Assembly: GCA_050010595.1 (NCBI GenBank)
Contig: JBEKKS010000001.1
Span: 1-64,000, forward strand
From: Palsa-513 sp050010595
Lineage (GTDB): Bacteria > Actinomycetota > Thermoleophilia > Solirubrobacterales > Solirubrobacteraceae
DNA length: 64,000 nucleotides
Direction of reading: 5' to 3'
Both the position numbers and the translations under genes were made by a program. The notes under the pieces are model-generated. The model was not told where the DNA came from and did no database searches. It worked only from the letters and a program-made list of their open reading frames with translations. Below are positions 18,121 to 27,226 of this stretch, piece after piece. The stretch's first letter is position 1. Each line of letters starts with the position of its first letter.

Positions 18121-18157
18121 CGCGCCTGCCCGAGCCACTCGCGCTCGGGTCCGCGCG
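18121..18157 (+). promoter_or_regulatory. Hairpin in the rpsB leader
   Basis: The 136-base gap before rpsB contains a hairpin with outer stem CGCGC (18121-18125) to GCGCG (18153-18157) and inner stem CCCGAGC (18129-18135) to GCTCGGG (18143-18149). It ends 46 bases before the rpsB start. It could be a terminator for rluD or a leader structure of the ribosomal protein operon; nothing in it identifies a known S2-binding element. Confidence 0.4.
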
Positions 18158-18203
18158 ACCGGCCGAGCGGCAGGGCAACCGCAGCACTAAAAGGAGAAGT
18201 CAA

Positions 18204-19376
18204 GTGGCTCAAGTCGAGCTGAAAGACCTGCTGGAAGCCGGCGTTCACTTCGGTCACCAGACGCGCCGCTGGAACCCGAAGATGCGGCGCTTCATCTTCG
18301 GCGAACGCGACGGCATCTACATCATCGATCTGCTGACAACGCAGCGGCTGCTGGATCAGGCGCAGGCGTTCGCAGCGGATGTAGCTCACCGGGGTGGGAC
18401 GGTGCTCTTCGTCGGTACCAAGAAGCAGGCGCGCGACGCGATTCGCGACGTCGCCGACGGTGCCGGCATGCCCTACGTCAACCACCGCTGGCTCGGCGGG
18501 CTGCTGACAAACTTCCAGACGATCAACGAGCGCATCAAGCGGCTCGGCGACCTCGAGCGTTACGAGGCCGAGGGTCAGCTGGCGCTGCTGCCGACGCGCG
18601 AGCGTATGGCGGCCGAGGCAGACCTCGCGAAGCTCCGAGCAAATCTGGGCGGCGTCAAGAACATGAAGGGGACGCCGAGCGCGATCTTCATCATCGACCT
18701 CAAGACCGAGGTGATCGCCGTCCGCGAGGCGCAGCGGCTGCGGATACCGATCATCGGCCTGGTCGACACAAACTGCGACCCGGACGGGATCGACTACGTG
18801 ATCCCCGGCAATGACGACGCGATCCGCTCGTGCACGATCGTTGCCAAGGCAATCGGCGATGTCGTGGCCAAGGAGGCGAACGTCTACCGCGCCGAGCAGG
18901 AGAAGCTACGCCAGGAAGCCGAGGAGCGCGCTCGCCGCGAGGCGGAGGAGCGCGCCCGACGCGAGGCAGAGGAGCGTGCAGCAGCGGAAGCAGCGGCTGC
19001 TGCCGCGGCAGAAGCAGCTGCGGCAACCGCTGCGGCTGAGGCGGCCGCGGCCGCTGCCGCCGGCGAAGCGGCACCAGCGGCACCAGCGGCGCCAGGGGCA
19101 CCCGAGGCTACGGAGCAGCCGGCGGCCCCGGCCGCGCCGCAGGGCCAGCGAGCACCGGCGGAGCGTGCGCCGCGCCGGCGCCCCAAGGCGCAGCAGAGTG
19201 CAGCAGCGCCGCCGCCGGCAGCCCACGAGGAGGAGTCAGCCTCAGTGGCAACTGCGACCGCAGTGCAGGCGCCCGCCGAGGAATCCACCGAAGCGCAGAC
19301 GAGCAGCGCGCAGGCAACCGAGCCGGCGCAGCCGGCTGCTGAACAGGCCGTCGAGGAGGCCCAGGATGTCAAGTGA
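18204..19376 (+). CDS. rpsB: 30S ribosomal protein S2 with a long low-complexity tail
   Basis: Residues 1-228 are an ordinary S2 protein (LLEAGVHFGHQTRRWNPKM, YIIDLLTTQRLLDQA, NHRWLGGLLTNFQT, VDTNCDP...). From about residue 229 to 390 there is an extension: first an EERARREA repeat, three copies, then alanine-, proline- and glutamine-rich sequence ending acidic. S2 is usually 230-300 residues. AAGGAGAAG six bases before the GTG is a strong ribosome-binding site. The stop codon overlaps tsf, the conserved partner. Confidence 0.96.
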   Translation: MAQVELKDLLEAGVHFGHQTRRWNPKMRRFIFGERDGIYIIDLLTTQRLLDQAQAFAADVAHRGGTVLFVGTKKQARDAIRDVADGAGMPYVNHRWLGGLLTNFQTINERIKRLGDLERYEAEGQLALLPTRERMAAEADLAKLRANLGGVKNMKGTPSAIFIIDLKTEVIAVREAQRLRIPIIGLVDTNCDPDGIDYVIPGNDDAIRSCTIVAKAIGDVVAKEANVYRAEQEKLRQEAEERARREAEERARREAEERAAAEAAAAAAAEAAAATAAAEAAAAAAAGEAAPAAPAAPGAPEATEQPAAPAAPQGQRAPAERAPRRRPKAQQSAAAPPPAAHEEESASVATATAVQAPAEESTEAQTSSAQATEPAQPAAEQAVEEAQDVK

Positions 19377-19971
19377 CACGATCTCTGCTGCGGACGTAAA
19401 GGCACTGCGCGACCGTACCGGCGCGGGGATGATGGACTGCAAGAAGGCACTGATCGAGGCCAACGGCGACGTCGAGAAGGCGATCGAGATCCTTCGCCTC
19501 AAGGCCGGCAAGCGGATCGAGGACCGTGGCGACCGCGTCGCGGGGGAGGGCACCGTCCAGACCTATGTCCACCACAACGGCAAGGTCGGCGTGCTCGTGG
19601 AGGTCGACTGCGAGACGGACTTCGTTGCGCGCACCGACGACTTCATCGCTTTCGCGAAGGAGGTTGCCGCGCACGTCGCTGCCGCCGCGCCGCGCTGGCT
19701 GACCGATGACGAGATTCCCGCCGAGATCCGCGACAACGAGCTGCGGATCTTCGAGCAGGAGGCGTCGGACAAGCCCGCCGAGATCCGGGAGAAGATTGCC
19801 GCCGGCAAGCTGGCGAAGTGGTTCTCCGAGGTCGTTCTGCTCGAGCAGGTTCACGTGAACACCGACAAGCACGAGGGCAAGACGATCCGCGAGCTACAGC
19901 ACGAGCTGGCGGCGAAGACGGGGGAGAACGTCTTCATCCGTCGGTTCGCGCGCTTCGTCGTCGGCGAATAA
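19366..19971 (+). CDS. tsf: Elongation factor Ts, short form
   Basis: EF-Ts exchanges GDP for GTP on EF-Tu. At 201 residues this is the short type, with one core subdomain. The N-terminal UBA-like module reads VKALRDRTGAGMMDCKKAL, and the EF-Tu-contacting core includes VEVDCETDFVAR. The ATG at 19366 follows GAGGAGG at a good distance and overlaps the end of rpsB by 11 bases. The order rpsB-tsf-pyrH-frr is the standard one. Confidence 0.96.
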   Translation: MSSDTISAADVKALRDRTGAGMMDCKKALIEANGDVEKAIEILRLKAGKRIEDRGDRVAGEGTVQTYVHHNGKVGVLVEVDCETDFVARTDDFIAFAKEVAAHVAAAAPRWLTDDEIPAEIRDNELRIFEQEASDKPAEIREKIAAGKLAKWFSEVVLLEQVHVNTDKHEGKTIRELQHELAAKTGENVFIRRFARFVVGE

Positions 19972-19981
19972 GCTCGGCATC

Positions 19982-20710
19982 GTGGCTGCCGGCGAATCCG
20001 TCTTCACGCGGGTCCTGGTGAAGCTGTCGGGGGAGTCGCTGATGGGCAACCTCGACTACGGCATCGACCCTGACCGCGTGCGTGCGATCGCAGAAGCGCT
20101 GCGCGAGGTGTCCGAGAAAGGCGTCCAGCTCGCGATCGTGCCGGGCGGCGGCAACATCTACCGCGGGCTGCGCGGCGCCGCCGAGGGGATGGATCGCGCG
20201 ACGGGCGACTACATGGGCATGCTGGCCACCGTGCTCAACTCACTCGCGCTGCAGGATGCCTGCGAGAAGGCGGGCGTCCACACGCGCGTGCAGTCGGCGA
20301 TGACAGTCCAGGAAGTGGCCGAGCCTTACATCCGCCGGCGTGCGATGCGCCACCTCGAGAAGGGGCGCGTCGTGATCTTCGCCGCAGGGACCGGCAACCC
20401 GTTCTTCACGACGGACACAGCCGCTGCGCTCCGCGCGAGCGAGATCCACGCCGAGGCGATCCTGATGGCGAAGAACGGCGTCGAGGGCGTCTACAGCGCC
20501 GACCCGGCGCTCGAGCCGAGCGCCGAGTTCATCCCTGAGATCACCCATATGGAAGCGATCCAGCGCCGCCTGGCGGTCATGGACGCGACAGCGCTGACAC
20601 TCTGCATGGAGAACAAGCTCCCGATCTACGTCTTCAATGTCGACGACGAGCGCAATATCGGCCGGATCCTCGCCGGCGAGAAGGTCGGCACGCTGGTCAG
20701 CACGCCCTGA
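19982..20710 (+). CDS. pyrH: UMP kinase
   Basis: This 242-residue amino-acid-kinase-fold enzyme phosphorylates UMP to UDP and is normally activated by GTP and inhibited by UTP. Diagnostic segments are VLVKLSGESLMG, VPGGGNIYRG, GDYMGMLATVLNSLAL, and FFTTDTAAALRA. It starts with GTG ten bases after tsf and lies in the conserved rpsB-tsf-pyrH-frr order, linking pyrimidine supply to translation. Confidence 0.96.
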   Translation: MAAGESVFTRVLVKLSGESLMGNLDYGIDPDRVRAIAEALREVSEKGVQLAIVPGGGNIYRGLRGAAEGMDRATGDYMGMLATVLNSLALQDACEKAGVHTRVQSAMTVQEVAEPYIRRRAMRHLEKGRVVIFAAGTGNPFFTTDTAAALRASEIHAEAILMAKNGVEGVYSADPALEPSAEFIPEITHMEAIQRRLAVMDATALTLCMENKLPIYVFNVDDERNIGRILAGEKVGTLVSTP

Positions 20711-20795
20711 TGCGCCACACGGCATGCGTGATAGTGGCGTTCCCGGTGGTGCGCGTCGCGTTATGCTGCCGCTCGATGGAGGCGTTTTCCCTGCA

Positions 20796-21359
20796 ATGGC
20801 GCTGATCGACGACCTACTCGACGACGCGCGCGACCGGATGCACAAGTCGGTCGAGGCGACGGGTCACGAGCTTGCGACAGTCCGGGCCGGCCGCGCCACC
20901 CCCGGGCTGCTCGACCGGATCGAGGTCGAGTACTACGGCACGCCGACGCCGTTGCGCAATCTCGCGACGATCTCCGCGCCGGAGGCGCGCCTGCTCACGA
21001 TCCAGCCGTTCGACGCCGCCTCGATCAAGGCCGTCGAGAAGGCAATCAACGAGTCCGACCTCGGCCTGCACCCGTCCAACGACGGGCGTGTCGTGCGCCT
21101 CGTGATCCCCGAGCTCAACGAGGAGCGCCGCCGTGAGCTCGTCAAGGTCGCCCGCCACATCATCGAGGAAGGTCGCGTGGCTGTGCGCAACGTGCGGCGG
21201 GACGTGATGCACGACCTCCGCGAGCTCAAGGAGGCGGGCGAGGCGGGCTCTGACGATGAGCGCCGCGCCGAAGGCGAGCTGCAGAAGCTCACGGACGGCG
21301 CCATAGCCGAGCTCGACGGGCTGCTCAAGGGTAAGGAAGCAGAAATTCTCGAGGTTTGA
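20796..21359 (+). CDS. frr: Ribosome recycling factor
   Basis: RRF splits post-termination ribosomes together with EF-G. This 187-residue protein has the normal length and landmarks: ATVRAGRATPGLLDRIEVEYYG near the N-terminus (helix into domain II), NDGRVVRLVIPELNEERRREL, and the long C-terminal helix. GGAGG at 20778-20782 lies about 13 bases before the ATG. Its TGA overlaps the uppS ATG. Confidence 0.96.
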   Translation: MALIDDLLDDARDRMHKSVEATGHELATVRAGRATPGLLDRIEVEYYGTPTPLRNLATISAPEARLLTIQPFDAASIKAVEKAINESDLGLHPSNDGRVVRLVIPELNEERRRELVKVARHIIEEGRVAVRNVRRDVMHDLRELKEAGEAGSDDERRAEGELQKLTDGAIAELDGLLKGKEAEILEV

Positions 21360-22090
21360 TGGACCCCGCTTGGGAAGCCGAGGCGGGTTCCGCTGGCGGG
21401 CAAACCTCCGACGACGGCGGGCAAACCGGTCTGCCACGTTACGTGGCGATCATCACCGACGGTAACGGGCGCTGGGCGAAGAACCGTGGCGTGTCTGTGG
21501 CCGCCGGGCACGAGGCCGGCGCCGACATCGTCAAGGCGCGCTTGCGCGATTCAGCCGAGCTCGGGATCAAGGAGCTCACCGTCTATTCGTTCTCGACCGA
21601 GAACTGGTCCCGGCCGGTGAGCGAGGTGAACGCGCTGATGCGCATGTTCAGCCGGCGAATCAAGGTCGAGACACCAGAGCTCAACGCGGAGGGAGTGCGA
21701 ATGCGCTTCATCGGCCGGCGCGAGGGGATCAAGGCGGGCCTCCAGCGCCAGATGGACTGGGCCGAAGCCGAGACCGCAGACAATGAGCGCATCACCCTGT
21801 TCGTCGCCTTCAACTACGGTGGCCGCGCCGAGATCCTCGATGCCGCCGAACGGTTTCACGGCGGTGACGAGGCCGCATTTCGAGCGCTGCTTTACGCGCC
21901 GGAGATGCACGACCCGGACCTGATCATCAGAACGAGCGGGGAGCGCCGTCTCTCCAACTACCTCCTCTGGCAGTCCGCGTACTCGGAGCTCGTCTTCCGC
22001 GACGAGCTCTGGCCCGACTTCACGCGCGCCGCATACGAGGATGCGCTCGCCGAATTCGCCGCGCGGCGCCGGCGCTTTGGGGGTCGGTAG
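21359..22090 (+). CDS. uppS: Isoprenyl transferase (undecaprenyl diphosphate synthase family)
   Basis: This 243-residue cis-prenyltransferase makes the long-chain polyprenyl diphosphate carrier for cell-wall synthesis. The catalytic motif DGNGRWAKNRG is at about residue 34, FSTENWSRP mid-protein, and RTSGERRLSNYLLWQSAYSEL near the end. The first 25 residues are a Gly/Ser-rich extension. The ATG at 21359 overlaps the frr stop; a TTG three bases earlier is also possible. It lies next to cdsA and dxr, joining carrier-lipid, phospholipid and isoprenoid synthesis. Confidence 0.94.
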   Translation: MDPAWEAEAGSAGGQTSDDGGQTGLPRYVAIITDGNGRWAKNRGVSVAAGHEAGADIVKARLRDSAELGIKELTVYSFSTENWSRPVSEVNALMRMFSRRIKVETPELNAEGVRMRFIGRREGIKAGLQRQMDWAEAETADNERITLFVAFNYGGRAEILDAAERFHGGDEAAFRALLYAPEMHDPDLIIRTSGERRLSNYLLWQSAYSELVFRDELWPDFTRAAYEDALAEFAARRRRFGGR

Positions 22091-22128
22091 CGCTGGCGAC
22101 CGATCCCCCTGAGCGGAGCGGCTCCGAG

Positions 22129-22911
22129 TTGGTCGCGCGCGTTCTCGTCGGGGCTCCGGCCCTGGCGGTGGCGGTCGCCTTCGTTTGGCTCGGGGGGGCG
22201 CCGTTCGCGGTCTTCCTGGCGCTGCTCGGAGCAGCCTGCCTGTACGAGCTGTTCGCTCTCTATGGCGATGCGCGCGCGGCTTGGCCCGCGGCCTTGGTTG
22301 CCCTCGGCGGGCTGATCGCAGCAGCGCAGCTCGGGGGCTATCAACAGGTCCTCCTCGCGACTGTGGCGGCGATCCCGCTGATCTTCATCGTGAACCTGTT
22401 CATGACGAAGGGCGGCACGTTTGGAATCGCGCTGACGCTGCTCGGCGTGTGCTGGATCGGCCTCGCGCTGGCCCACGCCGTGCTCCTGCGGCGTCTGCCC
22501 CATGGCGAGGGCATCGTGTTCGACGTCATCGCCGGGACGTTCGTCGGCGACAGTGCCGCATATCTCGGCGGACGGGCGTTCGGCCGTCATCGTCTGGCGG
22601 CGACGATCTCGCCGAACAAGACGGTCGAGGGCTTGATCTTCGGCCTTGCCGCCGCCGTCCTGACCGTCTGGCTCGCCAGTCGCTTCGAGTCCTACTTGCA
22701 CGCGGGTGACGCGATCCTGCTCGGAGTCGGCGTCGCGATCGCGGCCCCGATCGGCGACCTCTTCGAGAGCTACGTCAAGCGCGACGCCGGAGCGAAGGAC
22801 ACTGGGCGCCTGTTCGGGGCCCACGGTGGCGCGCTCGATCGCCTCGATGCGGTCCTCTTCAGCGCGGTGACGAGCTTCTATATCTGGCACGCGATCCTGC
22901 TCGCCGGATGA
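22129..22911 (+). CDS. cdsA: Phosphatidate cytidylyltransferase
   Basis: CdsA makes CDP-diacylglycerol from phosphatidate and CTP for all phospholipids. This 260-residue protein has about seven membrane segments and the C-terminal signature VKRDAGAKDTGRLFGAHGG then LDRLDAVLF. The usual LPGHGG is FGAHGG here. The start is uncertain: a TTG at 22129 is given, but the reading frame is open back to 22091 and a CTG at 22093 would restore a hydrophilic N-terminus seen in relatives. The stop overlaps dxr in ATGA. Confidence 0.9.
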   Translation: MVARVLVGAPALAVAVAFVWLGGAPFAVFLALLGAACLYELFALYGDARAAWPAALVALGGLIAAAQLGGYQQVLLATVAAIPLIFIVNLFMTKGGTFGIALTLLGVCWIGLALAHAVLLRRLPHGEGIVFDVIAGTFVGDSAAYLGGRAFGRHRLAATISPNKTVEGLIFGLAAAVLTVWLASRFESYLHAGDAILLGVGVAIAAPIGDLFESYVKRDAGAKDTGRLFGAHGGALDRLDAVLFSAVTSFYIWHAILLAG

Positions 22912-24071
22912 GCGTGCGACGCCTCGTGATCCTCGGCGCGACGGGCTCGATCGGCGTGCAGGCGCTTGACGTAGTGGCGCGCAGCGACGAGCTCGAGCTC
23001 GTCGGGCTCGCGGCGCACACCGCATGGGAGCCGCTGCTTGACCAGGCGCAGAGCTTCGGCGTCGCGCGGGTGGCACTGATGGATCCGACCGCGGCCGCGC
23101 AGGCCGCACAGGCCTGGCCAGACGGCGAGGTGCTATCGGGCTCGAGCGGGGTCGCGGCGTTGATCATCGACTCCGGCGCGGACCTCGTGCTCAACGCGGT
23201 CGTCGGCTCAGCGGGCCTGCTTCCGACGATCATCACGCTCGGCGAAGGCATCGATCTGGCGCTCGCGAACAAGGAGTCGCTCGTGGCCGGTGGCGAGCTC
23301 GTGATGGCGCTCGCACAGGCGACAGGCGCGCAGATCATTCCGGTTGACTCCGAGCATGCAGCGCTTCACCAGCTGATCCTGGCCGAACGTGGGCATGGGG
23401 CCGGAACGATCGAGCGACTTACGATCACCGCTTCGGGCGGCCCGTTTCGCGGCATGCGCTCGCACGAGCTCGAGCACGTGACGGTGGGGCAGGCGCTCAA
23501 GCACCCGACCTGGGAAATGGGCGGGAAGATCACGATCGACTCGGCGACGCTGATGAACAAGGGGCTCGAGCTGATCGAAGCCCACCACCTGTTCGACGTC
23601 CCTTACGAGCAGATCGACGTCGTCGTGCACCCGCAGTCGATCATCCACGGCGCCGTCGCGTTGTGCGACGGCGCCGTCCTGGCCCACCTCGGGCTGCCGG
23701 ACATGCGCGTGCCGATCGCCTACGCGCTGCACTTTCCCGAGCGGGTGGACGTCCCGGTGGCGCGGCTCGACCTCCTCGCCGCCGCCAGCCTGACCTTCGA
23801 AGCCCCGAACCTGGAAGCGTTTCCGTGTCTGCGGATCGCGCGCGAGGCGGGAGCCGCCGGCGGTCTCGCTCCCTGCGTGATGAATGCCGCCAACGAGGTG
23901 GCGGTACACGCGTTCCTCGACGGCTCTCTACGCTTCAGGCAGATCCCCGCGGTGATCGAGGCGACGCTCGAGCGGATGGCGCCAGGGGCGTTGCGCGAGT
24001 TCGAGGCGCTCTTCGCCGCGGATGCGCAGGCGCGCACGGTAGCGGGCGAGCTCGTGTCCTCGTTAGGCTGA
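22908..24071 (+). CDS. dxr: 1-deoxy-D-xylulose 5-phosphate reductoisomerase
   Basis: This 387-residue enzyme makes MEP, the committed step of the non-mevalonate isoprenoid pathway, and is the target of fosmidomycin. Seen here: NADPH-binding ILGATGSIGVQALDVV, ALANKESLVAGGEL, the metal and substrate site VDSEHAALHQ, TASGGPFRG with the flexible loop after it, and HPTWEMGGKITIDSATLMNKGLE (shown as landmarks). ispG of the same pathway is two genes on. Confidence 0.96.
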   Translation: MSVRRLVILGATGSIGVQALDVVARSDELELVGLAAHTAWEPLLDQAQSFGVARVALMDPTAAAQAAQAWPDGEVLSGSSGVAALIIDSGADLVLNAVVGSAGLLPTIITLGEGIDLALANKESLVAGGELVMALAQATGAQIIPVDSEHAALHQLILAERGHGAGTIERLTITASGGPFRGMRSHELEHVTVGQALKHPTWEMGGKITIDSATLMNKGLELIEAHHLFDVPYEQIDVVVHPQSIIHGAVALCDGAVLAHLGLPDMRVPIAYALHFPERVDVPVARLDLLAAASLTFEAPNLEAFPCLRIAREAGAAGGLAPCVMNAANEVAVHAFLDGSLRFRQIPAVIEATLERMAPGALREFEALFAADAQARTVAGELVSSLG

Positions 24072-24102
24072 GCTTCATCCGTCCCTGCGATCCTTTTCCG
24101 GC

Positions 24103-25212
24103 GTGGCCTGGGTAATCGCAATCGGCGGGATCATCCTGCTGATAATCCTGCACGAGGCAGGGCACTTTCTCGCAGCGAAAGCTGTCGGCATGCGCGTCGA
24201 GCGCTTCTCGCTGTTCTTCCCGCCGACGCTCTTCAAGCTCAAATGGGGGGAGACCGAGTACGCGATCGGCGCGATCCCCGCTGGGGGCTACGTGAAGATC
24301 ACCGGCATGAGCCCGGAGGAGATGGCCGAGCTCGATCCGCAACTGCGTCAGCGCGCCTACTACGCGCAGCCGCCCTGGAAGCGGATCGTCGTGATCCTCG
24401 CCGGGCCCGGGACGAACCTGTTGATCGCATTTGCGATCTTCGCCGCGGTGCTGATGGCCGGCACGCTCGGCGGAGCGAACACGATCGCGAACATCGCGCC
24501 GCAGGTGACGACGCTCACCAACGGGACAGACGTCGATGAGATCGGCCAGGGCTACCCGGCCTACGGTCACCTTCACCTCGGCGACCGGATCGTCGCGATC
24601 GACGGCAAGCCGGCCAGCTACGACAGCGTCCTGCGAACGATCCGCAGCGACACGTGTCCAGGCGCCGTCACCGCGGGCTGCCGCGCCGCCAAGCCGGTGG
24701 CGCTCGTAGTGCAGCGGGGCGGCACGCGGCGCACGATCACGATCTACCCGCGCTACGAGTCGCAGGTAAAGCGGATGGAGGTGGGCGTGGCGTTACTCGC
24801 TCCGCGACACTTCGGCCTGCTCGGCGCATTGGGCGCCTCCGCAGCAACCATGTGGAGCATCACGGCGTCGACAGTCTCCGGCCTCGTGCACGCCCTGACC
24901 AGCGCGAAAGCGCGCGGACACCTGAGCGGGATCATCGGGATCACGCAAGTGACCGAACAGGCGGTCGCACTCGGTCCGGTCTATGGATTGCTGATCATCG
25001 GCTTCGTCTCGCTCGTGCTCGGCGTGATCAATCTCTTCCCGTTCCTGCCACTCGACGGCGGGCACGTCCTCTGGTCGGTGGCGGAGAAGTTGCGCGGCTC
25101 GCGGATCTCGACCGGCGCGATGTGGAAGTTCAGCTCGGTCGGCATAGTGCTGCTGGCGTTCCTGGTTGTCAGCGGCCTGTCGAACAACATCAACCGGCTT
25201 GCAGGCGGTTAG
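24103..25212 (+). CDS. rseP: Site-2 protease family zinc metalloprotease (RseP/RasP type)
   Basis: This 369-residue membrane protease cleaves transmembrane anti-sigma factors or signal-peptide remnants. The zinc ligands are in HEAGH in the first helix and in LPLDGGH near residue 315. A periplasm-facing PDZ-like region lies at about residues 135-225 (GHLHLGDRIVAIDGKPA). It starts with GTG. The dxr-rseP-ispG arrangement is conserved in bacteria. A membrane anti-sigma-like protein is encoded 6 kb downstream, but a link is speculative. Confidence 0.93.
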   Translation: MAWVIAIGGIILLIILHEAGHFLAAKAVGMRVERFSLFFPPTLFKLKWGETEYAIGAIPAGGYVKITGMSPEEMAELDPQLRQRAYYAQPPWKRIVVILAGPGTNLLIAFAIFAAVLMAGTLGGANTIANIAPQVTTLTNGTDVDEIGQGYPAYGHLHLGDRIVAIDGKPASYDSVLRTIRSDTCPGAVTAGCRAAKPVALVVQRGGTRRTITIYPRYESQVKRMEVGVALLAPRHFGLLGALGASAATMWSITASTVSGLVHALTSAKARGHLSGIIGITQVTEQAVALGPVYGLLIIGFVSLVLGVINLFPFLPLDGGHVLWSVAEKLRGSRISTGAMWKFSSVGIVLLAFLVVSGLSNNINRLAGG

Positions 25213-25372
25213 CGCGCGATCACTGCATCCGCTGTGGCCCCGCCGGGCCGCCCTGTCGGGCACCACTGCGACGATCTTCGCCTCCGCCGCGCCGGCTGGG
25301 GCGGCGCCCCTCCATTCGACGCTTCAACGAGCCTGATTCGCCCATTGCGGACTGCGAGCACGAGGACCCGCG

Positions 25373-25378
25373 TAGAAT
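25373..25378 (+). promoter_or_regulatory. -10 box of ispG, leaderless start
   Basis: TAGAAT lies six bases before the ispG ATG at 25385, so transcription would begin at or beside the start codon. The 170-base gap after rseP also contains GC-rich inverted repeats around 25240-25310 that may end the upstream transcript. No convincing -35 was found at 17 bases. Confidence 0.6.
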
Positions 25379-25384
25379 CCCCTT

Positions 25385-26629
25385 ATGGCCTCTGCGCGTC
25401 AGATCATGGTCGGAAACGTGCCGATCGGCGGCGGCGCGCCCGTCGCGGTCCAAACGATGACGAAGACCGAGACTGCGAACCTGACCGCGACGATGGAGCA
25501 GATCCGCACCGTCGCCGAAGCAGGTGCGGACATCGTGCGCGTTGCCGTCCCGCGCGATGAGGACGCCAACGTCCTCGCGCAGATCGTCGCGCAGTCGCCG
25601 ATCCCCGTGATCGCCGACATTCACTACAACTACACGCTCGCGCTCAAGGCGATCGACGCCGGAGTCCATTGCGTGCGCCTGAACCCGGGCAACATCGGCG
25701 GCCCCGAGAAGACGGCGCTCGTCGTCGAGCACGCGAAGCGGGCGGGGACGCCATTGCGCGTTGGCGTCAACTCCGGCTCGCTGCCCGCGCATCTGCGCGA
25801 GCTCGAGTTCGACGATCCCGTCGAAGCGCTCGTGCGCGCCGCCGTGGAGACGGTCGAGTTGATGGAACGCCTCGACTTCACGAACTTCAAGGTCTCGATG
25901 AAGTCGACCTCGGTGCCGAACACGATCACCTCGAACCGTCGGCTCGCGGAGCGGATCCCCTACCCGCTGCATCTTGGCGTCACCGAAGCCGGGACGAAAT
26001 GGTCGGGCTCGTTGAAGTCGGCGGTCGGTCTGGGAACGCTGCTCGCTGATGGGATCGGCGACACGATCCGGATCTCGCTCTCCACCTTCAAGGCCGAGGA
26101 GGAGGTCAAGGTTGCATGGGAGATCCTCAAGGCGCTGAAGCTGCGCGAGCGCGGTCCGGTCCTGATCGCCTGCCCGACATGCGGCCGGCTCCAGTTCGAC
26201 ATGGACAGCGTCGTCGCCGAGGTCGAGCGCCGGCTCGAGGCCTACGACGATCCGATCGAGGTCTCGATCCTCGGCTGCGCGGTCAACGGGATCGGCGAAG
26301 CCCGCCATGCAGACTTCGGGATCACGGGCGCAAAGAACATGGGGATGATCTACTCGAAGGGCGAGCCGCTGAAGAAGGTTCCCACCGAACGGCTCGTCGA
26401 CGAGCTGTTCGCGGAGATCGAGCAGTACTACGCCGCCGGGCGCACCGTCGTGCGCGACGAGGCGAAGGCCGCCGAGGCGCGGGTGTGGCTTGCCGAGCAC
26501 GAGGACGATTCGCAACTGACGCCGGAGCGGCTCGCGGCGCTCGAAGCTGCAGCGGCGCACGAGAACGGCGCGAGCGCGCTCGACGAGGCTGAGTCGCCCG
26601 TCGACGGGCGGCGCTTCAAGCGCGCCTAG
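25385..26629 (+). CDS. ispG: 4-hydroxy-3-methylbut-2-enyl-diphosphate synthase (IspG/GcpE)
   Basis: This 414-residue iron-sulfur enzyme converts MEcPP to HMBPP in the MEP pathway. The N-terminal TIM barrel starts with VGNVPIGGGAPVAVQTMT; the C-terminal [4Fe-4S] ligands are in CPTCGR and GCAVNGIGEARHADFG. The last about 45 residues (after GRTVVRDEA) form an acidic, alanine-rich tail beyond the usual end. It abuts the convergent lipoprotein gene. Confidence 0.96.
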   Translation: MASARQIMVGNVPIGGGAPVAVQTMTKTETANLTATMEQIRTVAEAGADIVRVAVPRDEDANVLAQIVAQSPIPVIADIHYNYTLALKAIDAGVHCVRLNPGNIGGPEKTALVVEHAKRAGTPLRVGVNSGSLPAHLRELEFDDPVEALVRAAVETVELMERLDFTNFKVSMKSTSVPNTITSNRRLAERIPYPLHLGVTEAGTKWSGSLKSAVGLGTLLADGIGDTIRISLSTFKAEEEVKVAWEILKALKLRERGPVLIACPTCGRLQFDMDSVVAEVERRLEAYDDPIEVSILGCAVNGIGEARHADFGITGAKNMGMIYSKGEPLKKVPTERLVDELFAEIEQYYAAGRTVVRDEAKAAEARVWLAEHEDDSQLTPERLAALEAAAAHENGASALDEAESPVDGRRFKRA

Positions 26630-27226
26630 CTACTCGCCGGGCGGGAAGTCGAAGTAGTGGTGGGGCGGAACGTACGGCCCGACCTCGAGCACGATCTCGG
26701 CGTGTCGGCTCAGTGGAACCGAGCCGGGCGTGCGAGCCCAGCGGTGGCCGTCGACGAACACCGACACCCGGCCGTCGAACGACGCGAGATGCTGTCTGGA
26801 GAGAGGCTCTCCCCACGCGCGGAAGAGGTCGCCCAGCGACGCGTGTGCGCGCCGGCGCACGAGGACGACACCGGTCGGCGCGAGCGTGACCAGCTCGCCG
26901 TAGCAGCGCGCTCGCGTGATCTGGCCGTCGAGCAGCCTCCGCGGCGCGCGGGTTCCGATCCCGGCCGGGACGATTACAACACGGTTGGCGCCAAAGACCT
27001 CGACGTGGACGCCGTCCCGTCGCCCGATGCGCGGCCGGCAGGCGCCGATCACCGGACCGTCGAAGGACGGCTGGAAGCGTGTGCCGACGCCGATCGGACG
27101 CGCCTCGCGCACGAGCGCCCGGGGAAGCGCCCCGCCATTAGTGCCGCCGCCGCCGCACCCGCCGAGCATGAGCAGAGTGGTGGTAGCGAGCGCCACTCGC
27201 GACGATCTAAGGGCCGCTGTAAGCAC
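26630..27226 (-). CDS. Predicted exported lipoprotein
   Basis: A 198-residue protein with a clear lipoprotein signal: hydrophobic VALATTTLLMLGG followed by Cys-24 and a glycine-rich linker. The mature part has no domain I recognise; it ends in a His/Pro/Phe-rich tail (PPHHYFDFPPGE) that might bind metal. It is encoded just after a membrane protein gene with a 20-base overlap, so the two are co-transcribed. It lies at the left edge of the exported metal/redox island. Confidence 0.7.
   Translation of the reverse strand: MLTAALRSSRVALATTTLLMLGGCGGGGTNGGALPRALVREARPIGVGTRFQPSFDGPVIGACRPRIGRRDGVHVEVFGANRVVIVPAGIGTRAPRRLLDGQITRARCYGELVTLAPTGVVLVRRRAHASLGDLFRAWGEPLSRQHLASFDGRVSVFVDGHRWARTPGSVPLSRHAEIVLEVGPYVPPHHYFDFPPGE

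Noticed and set aside
20762..20778. TATGCT followed by an ATG eight bases later upstream of frr, resembling a leaderless start
   Set aside because: The ATG at 20776 is out of frame with frr and gives only a very short peptide; frr starts at 20796.
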